Positions 8,526-16,352 of a stretch of DNA of 64,000 bases are shown piece by piece. Under the pieces are notes generated by a model. The model did not search any database. It was not told where the DNA came from and saw only the letters and a program-made list of their open reading frames with translations. The position numbers and the translations under genes are program-made. Position 1 is the first letter of the stretch, and every line of letters starts with the position of its first letter. The DNA comes from Bacteroidota bacterium (GTDB lineage Bacteria; Bacteroidota; Bacteroidia; Flavobacteriales_D; Sanyastnellaceae): NCBI GenBank assembly GCA_027624855.1, contig JAQBTQ010000015.1, positions 1-64,000 on the forward strand, given 5' to 3'.

Positions 8526-9229
8526 GACTTCTTCGAAAACCAAAGGGCATCGAGCTGCTCCAATCCCTTGGATGCTTCGAAAGGCCAATCGATTGCTCCA
8601 GGAACACCTAAGTCCTCTGCTGCCGGATCAATGACATGAATTGGAATTCCAGGTACCGTTTCGTAAGCCAATTGAGCCGCTGGGTAAACCTGCAAAGACG
8701 TTCCAACCACTACGAGGCAATCAGCAGATTGGACTTTTTTGATTGCCTCGTCCATCATCGGAACAGATTCACCAAACCAAACGATGTGAGGCCGCAACCG
8801 ATAGCCATTTGGACAAACATCCGTTGAGCGCATTTCCCAGCTTGAAAGTTGAAAAACTTCACCTGCAGGACTGCAACTTCTCGCCTTCATTAATTCACCA
8901 TGCAAATGCATCACAGCGACCGATCCTGCTCTCTCATGAAGATCATCGACATTTTGAGTGATGATTTCCACCGAAGTTTTTTCCTGCCAATTGGCAAGAA
9001 TTCGATGACCAAGGTTGGGTTCCGAATTGAGCAATTGCCTTCGCCTTTCGTTGTAAAATCGAAGCACCCGATCTGGATTGCGATTCCATGCTTCCGGGGT
9101 AGCAACTTCTTGCACAGGCTGACCTTCCCACAAACCACCTGCCCCTCGAAACGTTTGAATGCCACTTTCCGCGCTCATTCCAGCACCAGTGAACACAACA
9201 AGCCGCTTAGGCACAGAAATTCGTTCCAT
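8522..9229 (-). CDS. cobB: NAD-dependent protein deacylase, sirtuin family (CobB-like)
   Basis: 235 residues from ATG 9229 (MERISVPKRLVVFTGAGMSA). The NAD-binding GAGMSAESGIQTFRG motif, TQNVDDLHERAG and the catalytic-His motif HLHGE are all present. The family removes acetyl or succinyl groups from lysines, consuming NAD+. The zinc-site region keeps only one Cys of each usual CxxC pair (ARSCSPAGE and DVCPNGYRLRP), so the structural zinc is probably absent. Its stop overlaps the accC stop. The promoter is shared divergently with the exonuclease gene at 9280. Confidence 0.93.
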   Translation of the reverse strand: MERISVPKRLVVFTGAGMSAESGIQTFRGAGGLWEGQPVQEVATPEAWNRNPDRVLRFYNERRRQLLNSEPNLGHRILANWQEKTSVEIITQNVDDLHERAGSVAVMHLHGELMKARSCSPAGEVFQLSSWEMRSTDVCPNGYRLRPHIVWFGESVPMMDEAIKKVQSADCLVVVGTSLQVYPAAQLAYETVPGIPIHVIDPAAEDLGVPGAIDWPFEASKGLEQLDALWFSKKS

Positions 9230-9233
9230 GCCA

Positions 9234-9241
9234 TGAAGGTA
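9234..9241 (-). promoter_or_regulatory. Promoter-like box of the sirtuin gene (TACCTTCA)
   Basis: On the minus strand TACCTTCA is followed by TGGC and ATG. It matches TAnnTT at the same 4-nt distance seen at other starts in the window, and faces the exonuclease promoter box across 23 bp. Confidence 0.4.
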
Positions 9242-9264
9242 CAACAGCCTTCCCTCGAATGATT

Positions 9265-9272
9265 TATCTTTG
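9265..9272 (+). promoter_or_regulatory. Promoter -7 box of the exonuclease/ccm run (TATCTTTG)
   Basis: Perfect TAnnTTTG match, identical to the SRP RNA box, ending 7 nt before the ATG at 9280. It probably drives the long downstream plus-strand gene run. Confidence 0.65.
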
Positions 9273-9279
9273 AATCCCT

Positions 9280-9837
9280 ATGAAAGAGCGTCATTTCATC
9301 ATCTACGACTTGGAGGCCACCTGTTGGCGAAGCCGTGCACCCAAGCGCGTGGAGGTCATTGAAATTGGTGCCGTCAAAGTGCATGAGTCGTTGGAGATTA
9401 TAGATGAATTTTGCCTTTTTGTGCGTCCGACGCTGCATCCCGAAATCTCCAGTTTCTGCACCAAATTGACTAGCATCACACAGGCTGATATCGATGACGC
9501 TCCTCCTTTTGATGAAGCCATTGAAGCTTTTGAAGATTGGATGTCCCCGAAAGAAAACCATGCCGTATTGATGAGTTGGGGCGAATTTGACAAGAGACAA
9601 CTGCTGAGTGATAGTGCACTGCATGGGATTGAATTGCCTTGGTTGCGATACCATGCCTGCCTCCAGCATCATTACAGCAAATGGAAAGGAAGCAAAAACC
9701 AAATTGGCTTGAAAACCGCACTCGAACTCGAAGGACTGAATTATACCGGTACCCAACATCGGGCCATCGAAGATGCCCGGAACATGGCCCGCCTATTTCA
9801 AGTGATCGCTCAACCTATGGAAATTGTTGAGCTTTGA
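9280..9837 (+). CDS. 3'-5' exonuclease, DEDDh (ERI1/KapD-like) family
   Basis: 185 residues. Exo I is FIIYDLEATCW (Asp and Glu metal ligands). Exo II lies around MSWGEFDKRQL. Exo III is HRAIEDARNMARLF (His and Asp), giving a complete DEDDh set. The family trims 3' ends of RNA or DNA; bacterial members are often annotated KapD-like inhibitors of sporulation or general exonucleases, and the substrate here is unknown. It is the first gene of a plus-strand run, immediately ahead of ccmB (13-bp gap). Confidence 0.88.
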   Translation: MKERHFIIYDLEATCWRSRAPKRVEVIEIGAVKVHESLEIIDEFCLFVRPTLHPEISSFCTKLTSITQADIDDAPPFDEAIEAFEDWMSPKENHAVLMSWGEFDKRQLLSDSALHGIELPWLRYHACLQHHYSKWKGSKNQIGLKTALELEGLNYTGTQHRAIEDARNMARLFQVIAQPMEIVEL

Positions 9838-9850
9838 ACGCATCGATAGC

Positions 9851-10522
9851 ATGTTAGCGCTCCAAAAAATTTATCACCTCGTTCAGCACGCCATTCGCAT
9901 TGAAATTCGCAATAAACATGGAATTTTAGGGCTTTTGATTTTTGCCATCGCGGCCGTTTATGTTTGTTATCAGACCACCGGTTCTTCTGTCCATTCTGAA
10001 AGCTGGAACGCATTGATTTGGGTTGTGCTCCTATTCGCTGCATTCAATGCTGTATCCAAACCTTGGGCTGATGATAGCGCTGCGATGCGCAGCGTTTTGT
10101 TTCATACCGTTTCTCCTCAGCATTGGATCCTCGCGCGAATCATCTACTACACCCTCATGTTATGTGCCATGGGACTCGCCGTGTTTTTAGGATTTGTCAT
10201 CTTTCTAGGGCTAGAGCCTTTCAAATCCTCTTCCCCATTGCACTTTTTTCTAGGGGTGGAACTGACAGCTGTGGCCCTTGCTGCATTACTCGCATTGATT
10301 CAAGCAATCGCCTCTCGGGCAGGTGGAGGGTTCAGTCTGATATCCGTCTTGGGGTTGCCATTGATTATTCCCATCATTCTTATTTCCACTCGCTTCGGTT
10401 CAGATTTGATTTCTGGTATGGCATTCGCAGATACGGCTCATCACTTGCTTTTTTTGGCGACTTTAACTGGGGGATTCGTGGCATTGGGGTACATCCTCTT
10501 CCCTTACCTTTGGCGTGACTAA
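9851..10522 (+). CDS. ccmB: Heme exporter membrane protein CcmB
   Basis: 223 residues from ATG 9851; an upstream TTG would overlap the exonuclease gene. About six membrane spans are visible, with an N-terminal amphipathic part (IRIEIRNKHGILGLLIFAIA) typical of CcmB. CcmB is the membrane subunit of the CcmAB(C) complex that handles heme for c-type cytochrome maturation. The ATPase gene ccmA is not in the window, so it must lie elsewhere. Followed by ccmC after 6 bp. Confidence 0.88.
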   Translation: MLALQKIYHLVQHAIRIEIRNKHGILGLLIFAIAAVYVCYQTTGSSVHSESWNALIWVVLLFAAFNAVSKPWADDSAAMRSVLFHTVSPQHWILARIIYYTLMLCAMGLAVFLGFVIFLGLEPFKSSSPLHFFLGVELTAVALAALLALIQAIASRAGGGFSLISVLGLPLIIPIILISTRFGSDLISGMAFADTAHHLLFLATLTGGFVALGYILFPYLWRD

Positions 10523-10528
10523 TTGAGC

Positions 10529-11602
10529 ATGATTCATCGAAGTTGGAAGATTATCGGACTGGCCCTGCTGGTTTATGTCGCAGCAATGAGTTTCATTGTG
10601 CCGCTAGGCCCCGGGTTAATTGATTTTCAGCGTGTTACAACAACCGAAAGGCTTGATGCCAGCCCTGAACAGGATGCCCCTTTCTACGAATTGATTGGAA
10701 TCGGAACACATTGGAATGCACTAAATGAAGAGCAAAGTGGTCAATTGAAATGCATTTTGAAGCATGAAAGCCAATTGGCAGAATTGCCCGTTGTATCGAT
10801 CACTGATGACCAACACGCAATTGTGAAGGTGGACCTCCCGGATACCTTGCCCTCCAAATCGTGGGACGTTTTTGTGATTCACCCCATTGACGGAACACTC
10901 TTGCTGGAAAATGGTTTGTTCCTTGAAGACCAGACGATTGAAGAAAATTATTCGTGGACCAATCCGAGCATTGAACAATTGGAATCAACCTTGACATTTC
11001 ATTTCCCCTTCCAACCCCGAATTTTCGAATCCATTCGAAATTTGATGTGGCATGTTCCAATGTGGTTCACCATGTTCGTGTTGATGGGAATTGGGTTTGT
11101 TGCATCCATTAAACAGTTATCTGCGCAAAACAAGACCTTTCAATTCGACGATCAAGCGCTGGCAAGTGTGCAGACTGGAATTTTCTTTGGAGCGCTGGGC
11201 TTGCTTACAGGGAGTTTGTGGGCGCGTTACACGTGGGGAGCATGGTGGGTCGATGACCCTCAACTCAATGGGGCATTGATCACCGTCATGGTTTATGCAG
11301 GATACCTCGTTCTGAGAGCTTCCGTTCAAAATCGAAGACAAAGGGCACAACTTTCAGCGGTGTACAACCTTTTCGCATTCACTATTTTGGTCATCCTTTT
11401 GATGGTTTTACCGCGTTTTACAGAAAGTTTACATCCTGGAAAAGGTGGGAATCCCGGATTCAACACATACGATTTGGATAGCACATTGCGATGGGTTTTT
11501 TATCCTGCAGTATTGGGATGGATTTTGTGGGGGGTCTGGATGTACCGGTTGAGGCTCCAATTCAATCGACTAGATGAAAAATTGAAACGAATTTTGCACT
11601 GA
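10529..11602 (+). CDS. ccmC: Cytochrome c maturation protein CcmC (heme handling, CcsA/CcmC family)
   Basis: 357 residues from ATG 10529. After one N-terminal span comes a soluble stretch of about 130 residues, then several spans carrying the tryptophan-rich heme motif TWGAWWVDDPQLNG, the CcmC/CcsA signature. It presents heme to CcmE on the outer face of the inner membrane. The protein is longer than E. coli CcmC (about 245 residues) because of the N-terminal extracytoplasmic insertion, a difference worth noting. It sits between ccmB and the ccmD-like gene. Confidence 0.87.
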   Translation: MIHRSWKIIGLALLVYVAAMSFIVPLGPGLIDFQRVTTTERLDASPEQDAPFYELIGIGTHWNALNEEQSGQLKCILKHESQLAELPVVSITDDQHAIVKVDLPDTLPSKSWDVFVIHPIDGTLLLENGLFLEDQTIEENYSWTNPSIEQLESTLTFHFPFQPRIFESIRNLMWHVPMWFTMFVLMGIGFVASIKQLSAQNKTFQFDDQALASVQTGIFFGALGLLTGSLWARYTWGAWWVDDPQLNGALITVMVYAGYLVLRASVQNRRQRAQLSAVYNLFAFTILVILLMVLPRFTESLHPGKGGNPGFNTYDLDSTLRWVFYPAVLGWILWGVWMYRLRLQFNRLDEKLKRILH

Positions 11603-11603
11603 A

Positions 11604-11813
11604 ATGAATTCCTTGATCTCCATGATACTTCAAGTCAATCCACTGGAAGGTTTCTTTTTCGGCAGTGGAAAGGCCATGGTTGCTGCTGGCGTCATCATCA
11701 TCATCATTCTGGGCCTTGCTATTTGGATGTTCAGAATGGAATCACGGATGAATCGCTTGAACCAACGTCTGGACATGGAAAATCCGGGACCGTCTGATTC
11801 GGACAAATCATGA
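11604..11813 (+). CDS. ccmD: CcmD-like small membrane protein
   Basis: 69 residues with one hydrophobic helix (AAGVIIIIILGLAIWMFR, residues about 27-44) followed by a short charged tail. CcmD proteins are tiny one-span factors that release heme-loaded CcmE from CcmABC. Identification rests on size, topology and position between ccmC and ccmE; sequence conservation in this family is poor. Its end overlaps the ccmE start (ATGA). Confidence 0.7.
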   Translation: MNSLISMILQVNPLEGFFFGSGKAMVAAGVIIIIILGLAIWMFRMESRMNRLNQRLDMENPGPSDSDKS

Positions 11814-12229
11814 AAAGAGCTCATATCATATCCATCGGCTTCATCGCAGTGCTCATCGGGACGTTCATTGCTACGTTTTACAGCACCAGCCGATCGACCA
11901 CTTTTGCCGAAGCGGATCTTCGACCTGAACAAGAGTGTAAGATTTCGGGTACGCTGAATGCTGATTTTGAGATCATTTACGATCCCGAAGTCGATCCAAC
12001 CAAGACCGTATTTCATATGACCGATCGAGCCGGTCAAACCAAACGAGTGGTATTGAGCCAACCCAAGCCAACCGGCTTGGAAAACAGTGAATCTATTGAT
12101 TTATATGGAAGCTCTCAAGGCACTGATTTTCATGCAAATAAGATGCTTATGAAGTGCCCTTCGAAATACAACCAAAACAACCACATCATCGTGGAGGATG
12201 AAGGCTCCATCGATGGGAAAGCATCATGA
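11810..12229 (+). CDS. ccmE: Cytochrome c maturation heme chaperone CcmE, CXXXY variant
   Basis: 139 residues. An N-terminal signal anchor (residues 5-25) leads into the OB-fold periplasmic domain. The heme-attachment loop reads FHANKMLMKCPSKYN: C116 and Y120 form CXXXY where E. coli CcmE has HXXXY with the heme-binding histidine. A natural CcmE class with cysteine at this position is known outside the proteobacteria. It accepts heme from CcmC and delivers it to CcmF. Start and stop both overlap neighbours (ATGA with ccmD and with ccmF), so expression is tightly coupled. Confidence 0.9.
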   Translation: MKRAHIISIGFIAVLIGTFIATFYSTSRSTTFAEADLRPEQECKISGTLNADFEIIYDPEVDPTKTVFHMTDRAGQTKRVVLSQPKPTGLENSESIDLYGSSQGTDFHANKMLMKCPSKYNQNNHIIVEDEGSIDGKAS

Positions 12230-15012
12230 TGTCAGCATATACAGGGGAATGGATTGAAGTTGCGTACCTCGGAAGATTCCTCATTGCATTGGGATTCGCC
12301 TCCGCATTTGTTGGTTTGGTAGCTTTCATTCGAAAATGGGACTCCATCAAGCGGGTCGCATTTCGGATCCATGCAGCTTCGATTTTCGCAAGTATCGCGT
12401 TGGTCTTCTTATTGTTCATTCAACACCGCTATGAGTTCCAATACATTTGGAAACACCTCAATAATGAAATGCCCATGCGCTTCATTTTCAGTGCGTTTTG
12501 GGGTGGGCAAGAGGGTGGTTTTTTGCTTTGGATGTTTTGGCACAATGTGCTCGGACTCATTCTTCTGCGGACAGAATCAAAATGGAGTGATGTTGTGATG
12601 GCTGTTTTGTGCAGCATTGAGTTGTTTCTAACCTCCATGCTCTTAGGGATCTATTTTGGCGATTTTCAGTTAGGATTGGACCCCTTTCTTCTGCTGAGAG
12701 AAGCACCGAATAACATTGGATTGCCTTGGACCTTACGTGGGGATTACCTCACGGCATTTCCCATGTTTCAGAATGGTCAAGGACTAAATCCGCTCCTTCA
12801 GAATTACTGGATGACCATCCATCCCCCCACACTTTTTCTCGGTTTCGCAGCCACATCCATTCCTTTTGCATTCGCCATTTCTGGCTTGACCAACCGAGAC
12901 GACAGGTCGTGGATGAAACCCGCCTTACGCTGGTCCATTTTTGGCATTGGTATATTGGGAACTGGGATTCTCATGGGTGGGGCTTGGGCATACGAGGCAC
13001 TGAGCTTTGGGGGTTTTTGGGCATGGGATCCTGTCGAGAATTCGTCGCTCGTGCCTTGGTTAACCCTTGTGGCTGGAGCGCATTTGCTATTGATCAATCG
13101 GAATCGGCAAAAACCTATAGCTTACTTCAGTACGGTCTATTTCTTGTTGCTGTCATTCCTGCTGGTTCTATACAGCACCTTCTTAACCAAGTCGGGCATC
13201 TTGGGTGACACCTCGGTCCACAGCTTTGTCGACAGTGGCATACTTCCACAATTATTGGCCTATCTGCTCACTTTTATGGCCATGGCACATTTGATGTTGT
13301 TGCGTTCGTCAAAATGGAAGCGAGCATCGTTTGTGCTTTTCCTGCTCATTGGGATCATTCTTTTGAAAGGCTGGGTCATTGAAGGACTGACGCTTTTTAT
13401 GCTTGCATTGGTCATCCTAGCCGTACGCTCCTACCTGCGCGACTTTATTAGAACGAAAGAAGAAGACTCGATTTGGAGTCGAGAGTTCTGGATGTTTGTG
13501 GGTTCATTGCTCTTCTTAATCAGCGCTGCACACATCACCTGGCAAACCAGCCTTCCTGTATTCAATCATTTTCTTGAGCCATTATCTCCCTTGCTTGCGC
13601 GATGGGGAGATCATTATGACATCGAATTGTTTCGAGACTTGAGCCAGCACAACTTGGCTCCCGGTACCAATTTAGACCAAACGTATCACTTGATTCAAGT
13701 CCCGCTAGCCGTATTAATCATGGGGCTCATGGCATTGACACAATGGTTGAAATACAAAAGCACCCCAGGACGAGTCGTAATCAAAAACTTGAGCGTTTCA
13801 CTCATCATCAGTGCCCTATCAACTGCATTGGTGATTGGAAGTTTTGATTGGGAAGCTTGGGAAATTCCGAGAATTGCGCTGCTTTTTACTTCGGCATTTG
13901 CTGTTTTCTCCAATGCGGATTACGTAGCGAGAGCCGTCAAATCGAATTGGAAATCCTGGGGATCTCCCATTGCGCATGTAGGCTTTGGCATGGTGATTTT
14001 TGGCGCGGTGATTAGCACCAGTCAAAAGTGGATCATTTCTCAAAACCAAATTGGTGACATCAGCACGTTGAATGAAGAACTCAATAACCGCGAAGATTTG
14101 CTCATTATGGAAGGCGACACGCTTGCCATGGGGCCTTATTTTGTAAGTTATCGAGACCGTTACCAAGAAGGGATCCATGTCAAGTTCCGCATGGATTATT
14201 TTGAAAAAGAGTCCATTCAGTATCAGGCTGGTGATGTCGTTTATTTCGATGGCATGGTATTCGAAGCGCATGAGGGACATCAGGCTTCTGATCAATTTGC
14301 AGATGACTTAGAAGCGCATTGGATGTTCATCCCATTTCCGAACGAACGGCAAGCAAAAGCCACAAAAAATTGGAAAGCGGGCACACCTGGAGATAAGCTT
14401 TTCACGCTCGAACCACGCATTCAATTGAATGAGCAGATGGGAAATGCTCCAGAACCAGACACCAAACATTGGTTGAATAAAGACCTTTACACCCACATCA
14501 AATGGGGTCGAATCACCCCTCCAGAAACCGATGAAGAAGGTTGGATGGGAGGACGAACGCATACCATGCAAGTTGGAGATAGCATGCTCATTGGACATAC
14601 ATTGATGACGATAGACAGCCTGCGAGCTGTCTCGGATGCGGAAAAACCAAGTCGAGGATTGCTAGCGAAAGACCTTGCGGTGGCAGCTTGCGTTCAGTTA
14701 AAAAACAAAGCCTTGACGGCGGTGCACGAACCATTATACATCGTTCGGGATAGCACCATCATTCCGGATTTGTATGAAGCTGAAGCATTTGGCGTCAAGA
14801 TGCGAATCGAATCTTTTGATCCCAATTCAGAACAATTGGAAATGACGGTTTGGGAACACGAGTCCGTGCGACGTGATTTTGTCGTCATGCAAGCAGCTAT
14901 CTTTCCACTGATCAACATTTTGTGGCTGGGGTGCATCCTCATGGCGATCGGATCCTTCCTTGCTGTTTGGACTCGATGGAAAACCGACCAAAAATCCAAG
15001 TCCAATGGATAA
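12226..15012 (+). CDS. ccmF: Cytochrome c heme lyase subunit CcmF
   Basis: 928 residues, larger than E. coli CcmF (about 650). More than a dozen membrane spans are visible. The WWD heme motif is GGFWAWDPVENSSLVPWL, and conserved histidine-bearing loops include TIHPPTLFLG and GDTSVHSFVDSG. A long soluble segment (about residues 610-890) precedes the last membrane helix. CcmF transfers heme from CcmE to the CXXCH motif of apocytochromes. CcmG and CcmH are not adjacent. The gene overlaps ccmE upstream (ATGA) and the DUF2520 gene downstream by 8 bp. Confidence 0.94.
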   Translation: MMSAYTGEWIEVAYLGRFLIALGFASAFVGLVAFIRKWDSIKRVAFRIHAASIFASIALVFLLFIQHRYEFQYIWKHLNNEMPMRFIFSAFWGGQEGGFLLWMFWHNVLGLILLRTESKWSDVVMAVLCSIELFLTSMLLGIYFGDFQLGLDPFLLLREAPNNIGLPWTLRGDYLTAFPMFQNGQGLNPLLQNYWMTIHPPTLFLGFAATSIPFAFAISGLTNRDDRSWMKPALRWSIFGIGILGTGILMGGAWAYEALSFGGFWAWDPVENSSLVPWLTLVAGAHLLLINRNRQKPIAYFSTVYFLLLSFLLVLYSTFLTKSGILGDTSVHSFVDSGILPQLLAYLLTFMAMAHLMLLRSSKWKRASFVLFLLIGIILLKGWVIEGLTLFMLALVILAVRSYLRDFIRTKEEDSIWSREFWMFVGSLLFLISAAHITWQTSLPVFNHFLEPLSPLLARWGDHYDIELFRDLSQHNLAPGTNLDQTYHLIQVPLAVLIMGLMALTQWLKYKSTPGRVVIKNLSVSLIISALSTALVIGSFDWEAWEIPRIALLFTSAFAVFSNADYVARAVKSNWKSWGSPIAHVGFGMVIFGAVISTSQKWIISQNQIGDISTLNEELNNREDLLIMEGDTLAMGPYFVSYRDRYQEGIHVKFRMDYFEKESIQYQAGDVVYFDGMVFEAHEGHQASDQFADDLEAHWMFIPFPNERQAKATKNWKAGTPGDKLFTLEPRIQLNEQMGNAPEPDTKHWLNKDLYTHIKWGRITPPETDEEGWMGGRTHTMQVGDSMLIGHTLMTIDSLRAVSDAEKPSRGLLAKDLAVAACVQLKNKALTAVHEPLYIVRDSTIIPDLYEAEAFGVKMRIESFDPNSEQLEMTVWEHESVRRDFVVMQAAIFPLINILWLGCILMAIGSFLAVWTRWKTDQKSKSNG

Positions 15013-15775
15013 CTACAGTCCACGCATCGTCCTTCTTGGGTCAGGGAATGTCGCAACTTCATTGGGCCAAGCATGGGAAAGGAATGGAGCCGCCATTGTG
15101 GGATTCTGCAACCGAAAGGGTGAGATTCCAGCTGGTTTCTCAACCCAAGATGTGCCATGCTTCAATCATCCGTCTTCCATCGATGTAGAGGCCGATTTTG
15201 CACTGGTGGCTGTGCGTGATGAATATGTTTTTTCTAGCATAGAAGCGCTCCCCTCTCAATTGACACCCGTTCACTTTAGTGGGGCCCAATCCAATCCCCA
15301 AAATGGCGGGGTGATCTGGCCTGCTCAAAGCATTCAACTCAACGATCCTGAGGCAATTAAGAAGGTTCCTTTGGTCGTCACGGCATCGGATGGCGTACAA
15401 TTGGAACGCATCACCTCTTTGGCTCAGCTTATTTCTCCTATCATTCATCCAACCGATGCTGAAAAGCGAATGAAGGGCCACCTTGCGGCAGTGTTTGCTG
15501 TGAATTTTACCAATCATGCATTTGCAATTGCACAGCGACTTGCTGCGGATGCCGACCTCGACTGGGATTGGTTTGTACCCATGATTGAAGCAACTTGCAT
15601 TGGAGCAGTTGACCAAAAGTCCGAAGCGCGTCAAACAGGACCCGGAATACGGAGAGAACAAGCCGTGATTTCTGCGCAGCTCGAGGCACTTCAGGCTCAC
15701 TCACCATGGAGGGAATTTTATGAGGCTGCGACGCACAGCATTCAAAACATGCACAAAACTCAGAACCATGAATAA
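15005..15775 (+). CDS. Rossmann-fold protein with DUF2520 domain
   Basis: 256 residues from ATG 15005 (MDNYSPRIVLLGSGNVATSL). The N-terminal NAD(P)-binding motif GSGNVA resembles the ProC/PanE-type Rossmann fold. The C-terminal half is helical and matches DUF2520 (KGHLAAVFAVNFTNHAFAIA, then a TGPGIRREQ motif). It is probably an oxidoreductase, but the substrate is unknown. It overlaps ccmF and kdsC by 8 bp on each side; in my experience DUF2520 genes often precede kdsC in Bacteroidota. Confidence 0.85.
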   Translation: MDNYSPRIVLLGSGNVATSLGQAWERNGAAIVGFCNRKGEIPAGFSTQDVPCFNHPSSIDVEADFALVAVRDEYVFSSIEALPSQLTPVHFSGAQSNPQNGGVIWPAQSIQLNDPEAIKKVPLVVTASDGVQLERITSLAQLISPIIHPTDAEKRMKGHLAAVFAVNFTNHAFAIAQRLAADADLDWDWFVPMIEATCIGAVDQKSEARQTGPGIRREQAVISAQLEALQAHSPWREFYEAATHSIQNMHKTQNHE

Positions 15776-16292
15776 GCTCCCGTTGGATCAATTAAAAAAC
15801 ATTCAATTGCTTGCATTTGATTACGACGGTGTCTTTACTGACGGTACCATTCTGATTGATGCCGCTGGCAACATGTTGCGCCAAGGGCATGCCAAAGACG
15901 GTTTTGCAGTTCAGTGGGCATGTAAGCAAGGAATTCCCTTGGCCATCATTACAGGAGGCCGAGAACCCAGCGTTGAAGCCCGAATGCGCGGACTCGGCAT
16001 TGAAGAAGTCCATCTCGGATGCCACGACAAGCTTGCAGTTCTCAGCGACCTCAGTCAGCGTAGTGGAATTCCATTGGAATCAATGGCCTACATGGGCGAT
16101 GACATGCCAGACAAGCTCGCCCTTCAACATGTGGGGCTTTCCTGTTGTCCTGCAGACGCTGCTGCAGACATTCTACCACTTTGTGATTATGTAAGTTCGA
16201 TTAAAGGAGGACACGGTTGCGTTCGCGAACTGATTGAAGGTTTCATGAAAGCTAAGGGCGTTTGGAACGGAAAAGGTCAGACAAATTGGTGA
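15768..16292 (+). CDS. kdsC: 3-deoxy-D-manno-octulosonate 8-phosphate phosphatase KdsC (HAD superfamily)
   Basis: 174 residues from ATG 15768 (MNKLPLDQLKNIQLLAFDYD). HAD motif I is FDYDGVFTDG. Motif II is IITGG. The conserved YMGDDMPD loop (motif IV) and the CPADAAADI segment are as in KdsC. It hydrolyses Kdo-8-phosphate to Kdo for the LPS inner core. The length matches the family (about 170-190). It overlaps the DUF2520 gene by 8 bp. Confidence 0.92.
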   Translation: MNKLPLDQLKNIQLLAFDYDGVFTDGTILIDAAGNMLRQGHAKDGFAVQWACKQGIPLAIITGGREPSVEARMRGLGIEEVHLGCHDKLAVLSDLSQRSGIPLESMAYMGDDMPDKLALQHVGLSCCPADAAADILPLCDYVSSIKGGHGCVRELIEGFMKAKGVWNGKGQTNW

Positions 16293-16335
16293 TAACCTGT
16301 ACCTGCTAAAAGGGGCAACGACAGCCGTATCCTAT

Positions 16336-16343
16336 TAAATTCG
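16336..16343 (+). promoter_or_regulatory. Possible promoter box upstream of yidC (TAAATTCG)
   Basis: TAAATTCG matches TAnnTTTG except one base and ends 9 nt before the yidC ATG, in the only sizeable gap (60 bp) after kdsC. Confidence 0.4.
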
Positions 16344-16352
16344 CAGGTTCTT

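Noticed and set aside
9824-9850. TTG start for ccmB overlapping the exonuclease gene
   Set aside because: The ATG at 9851 gives the usual CcmB length and avoids the overlap.
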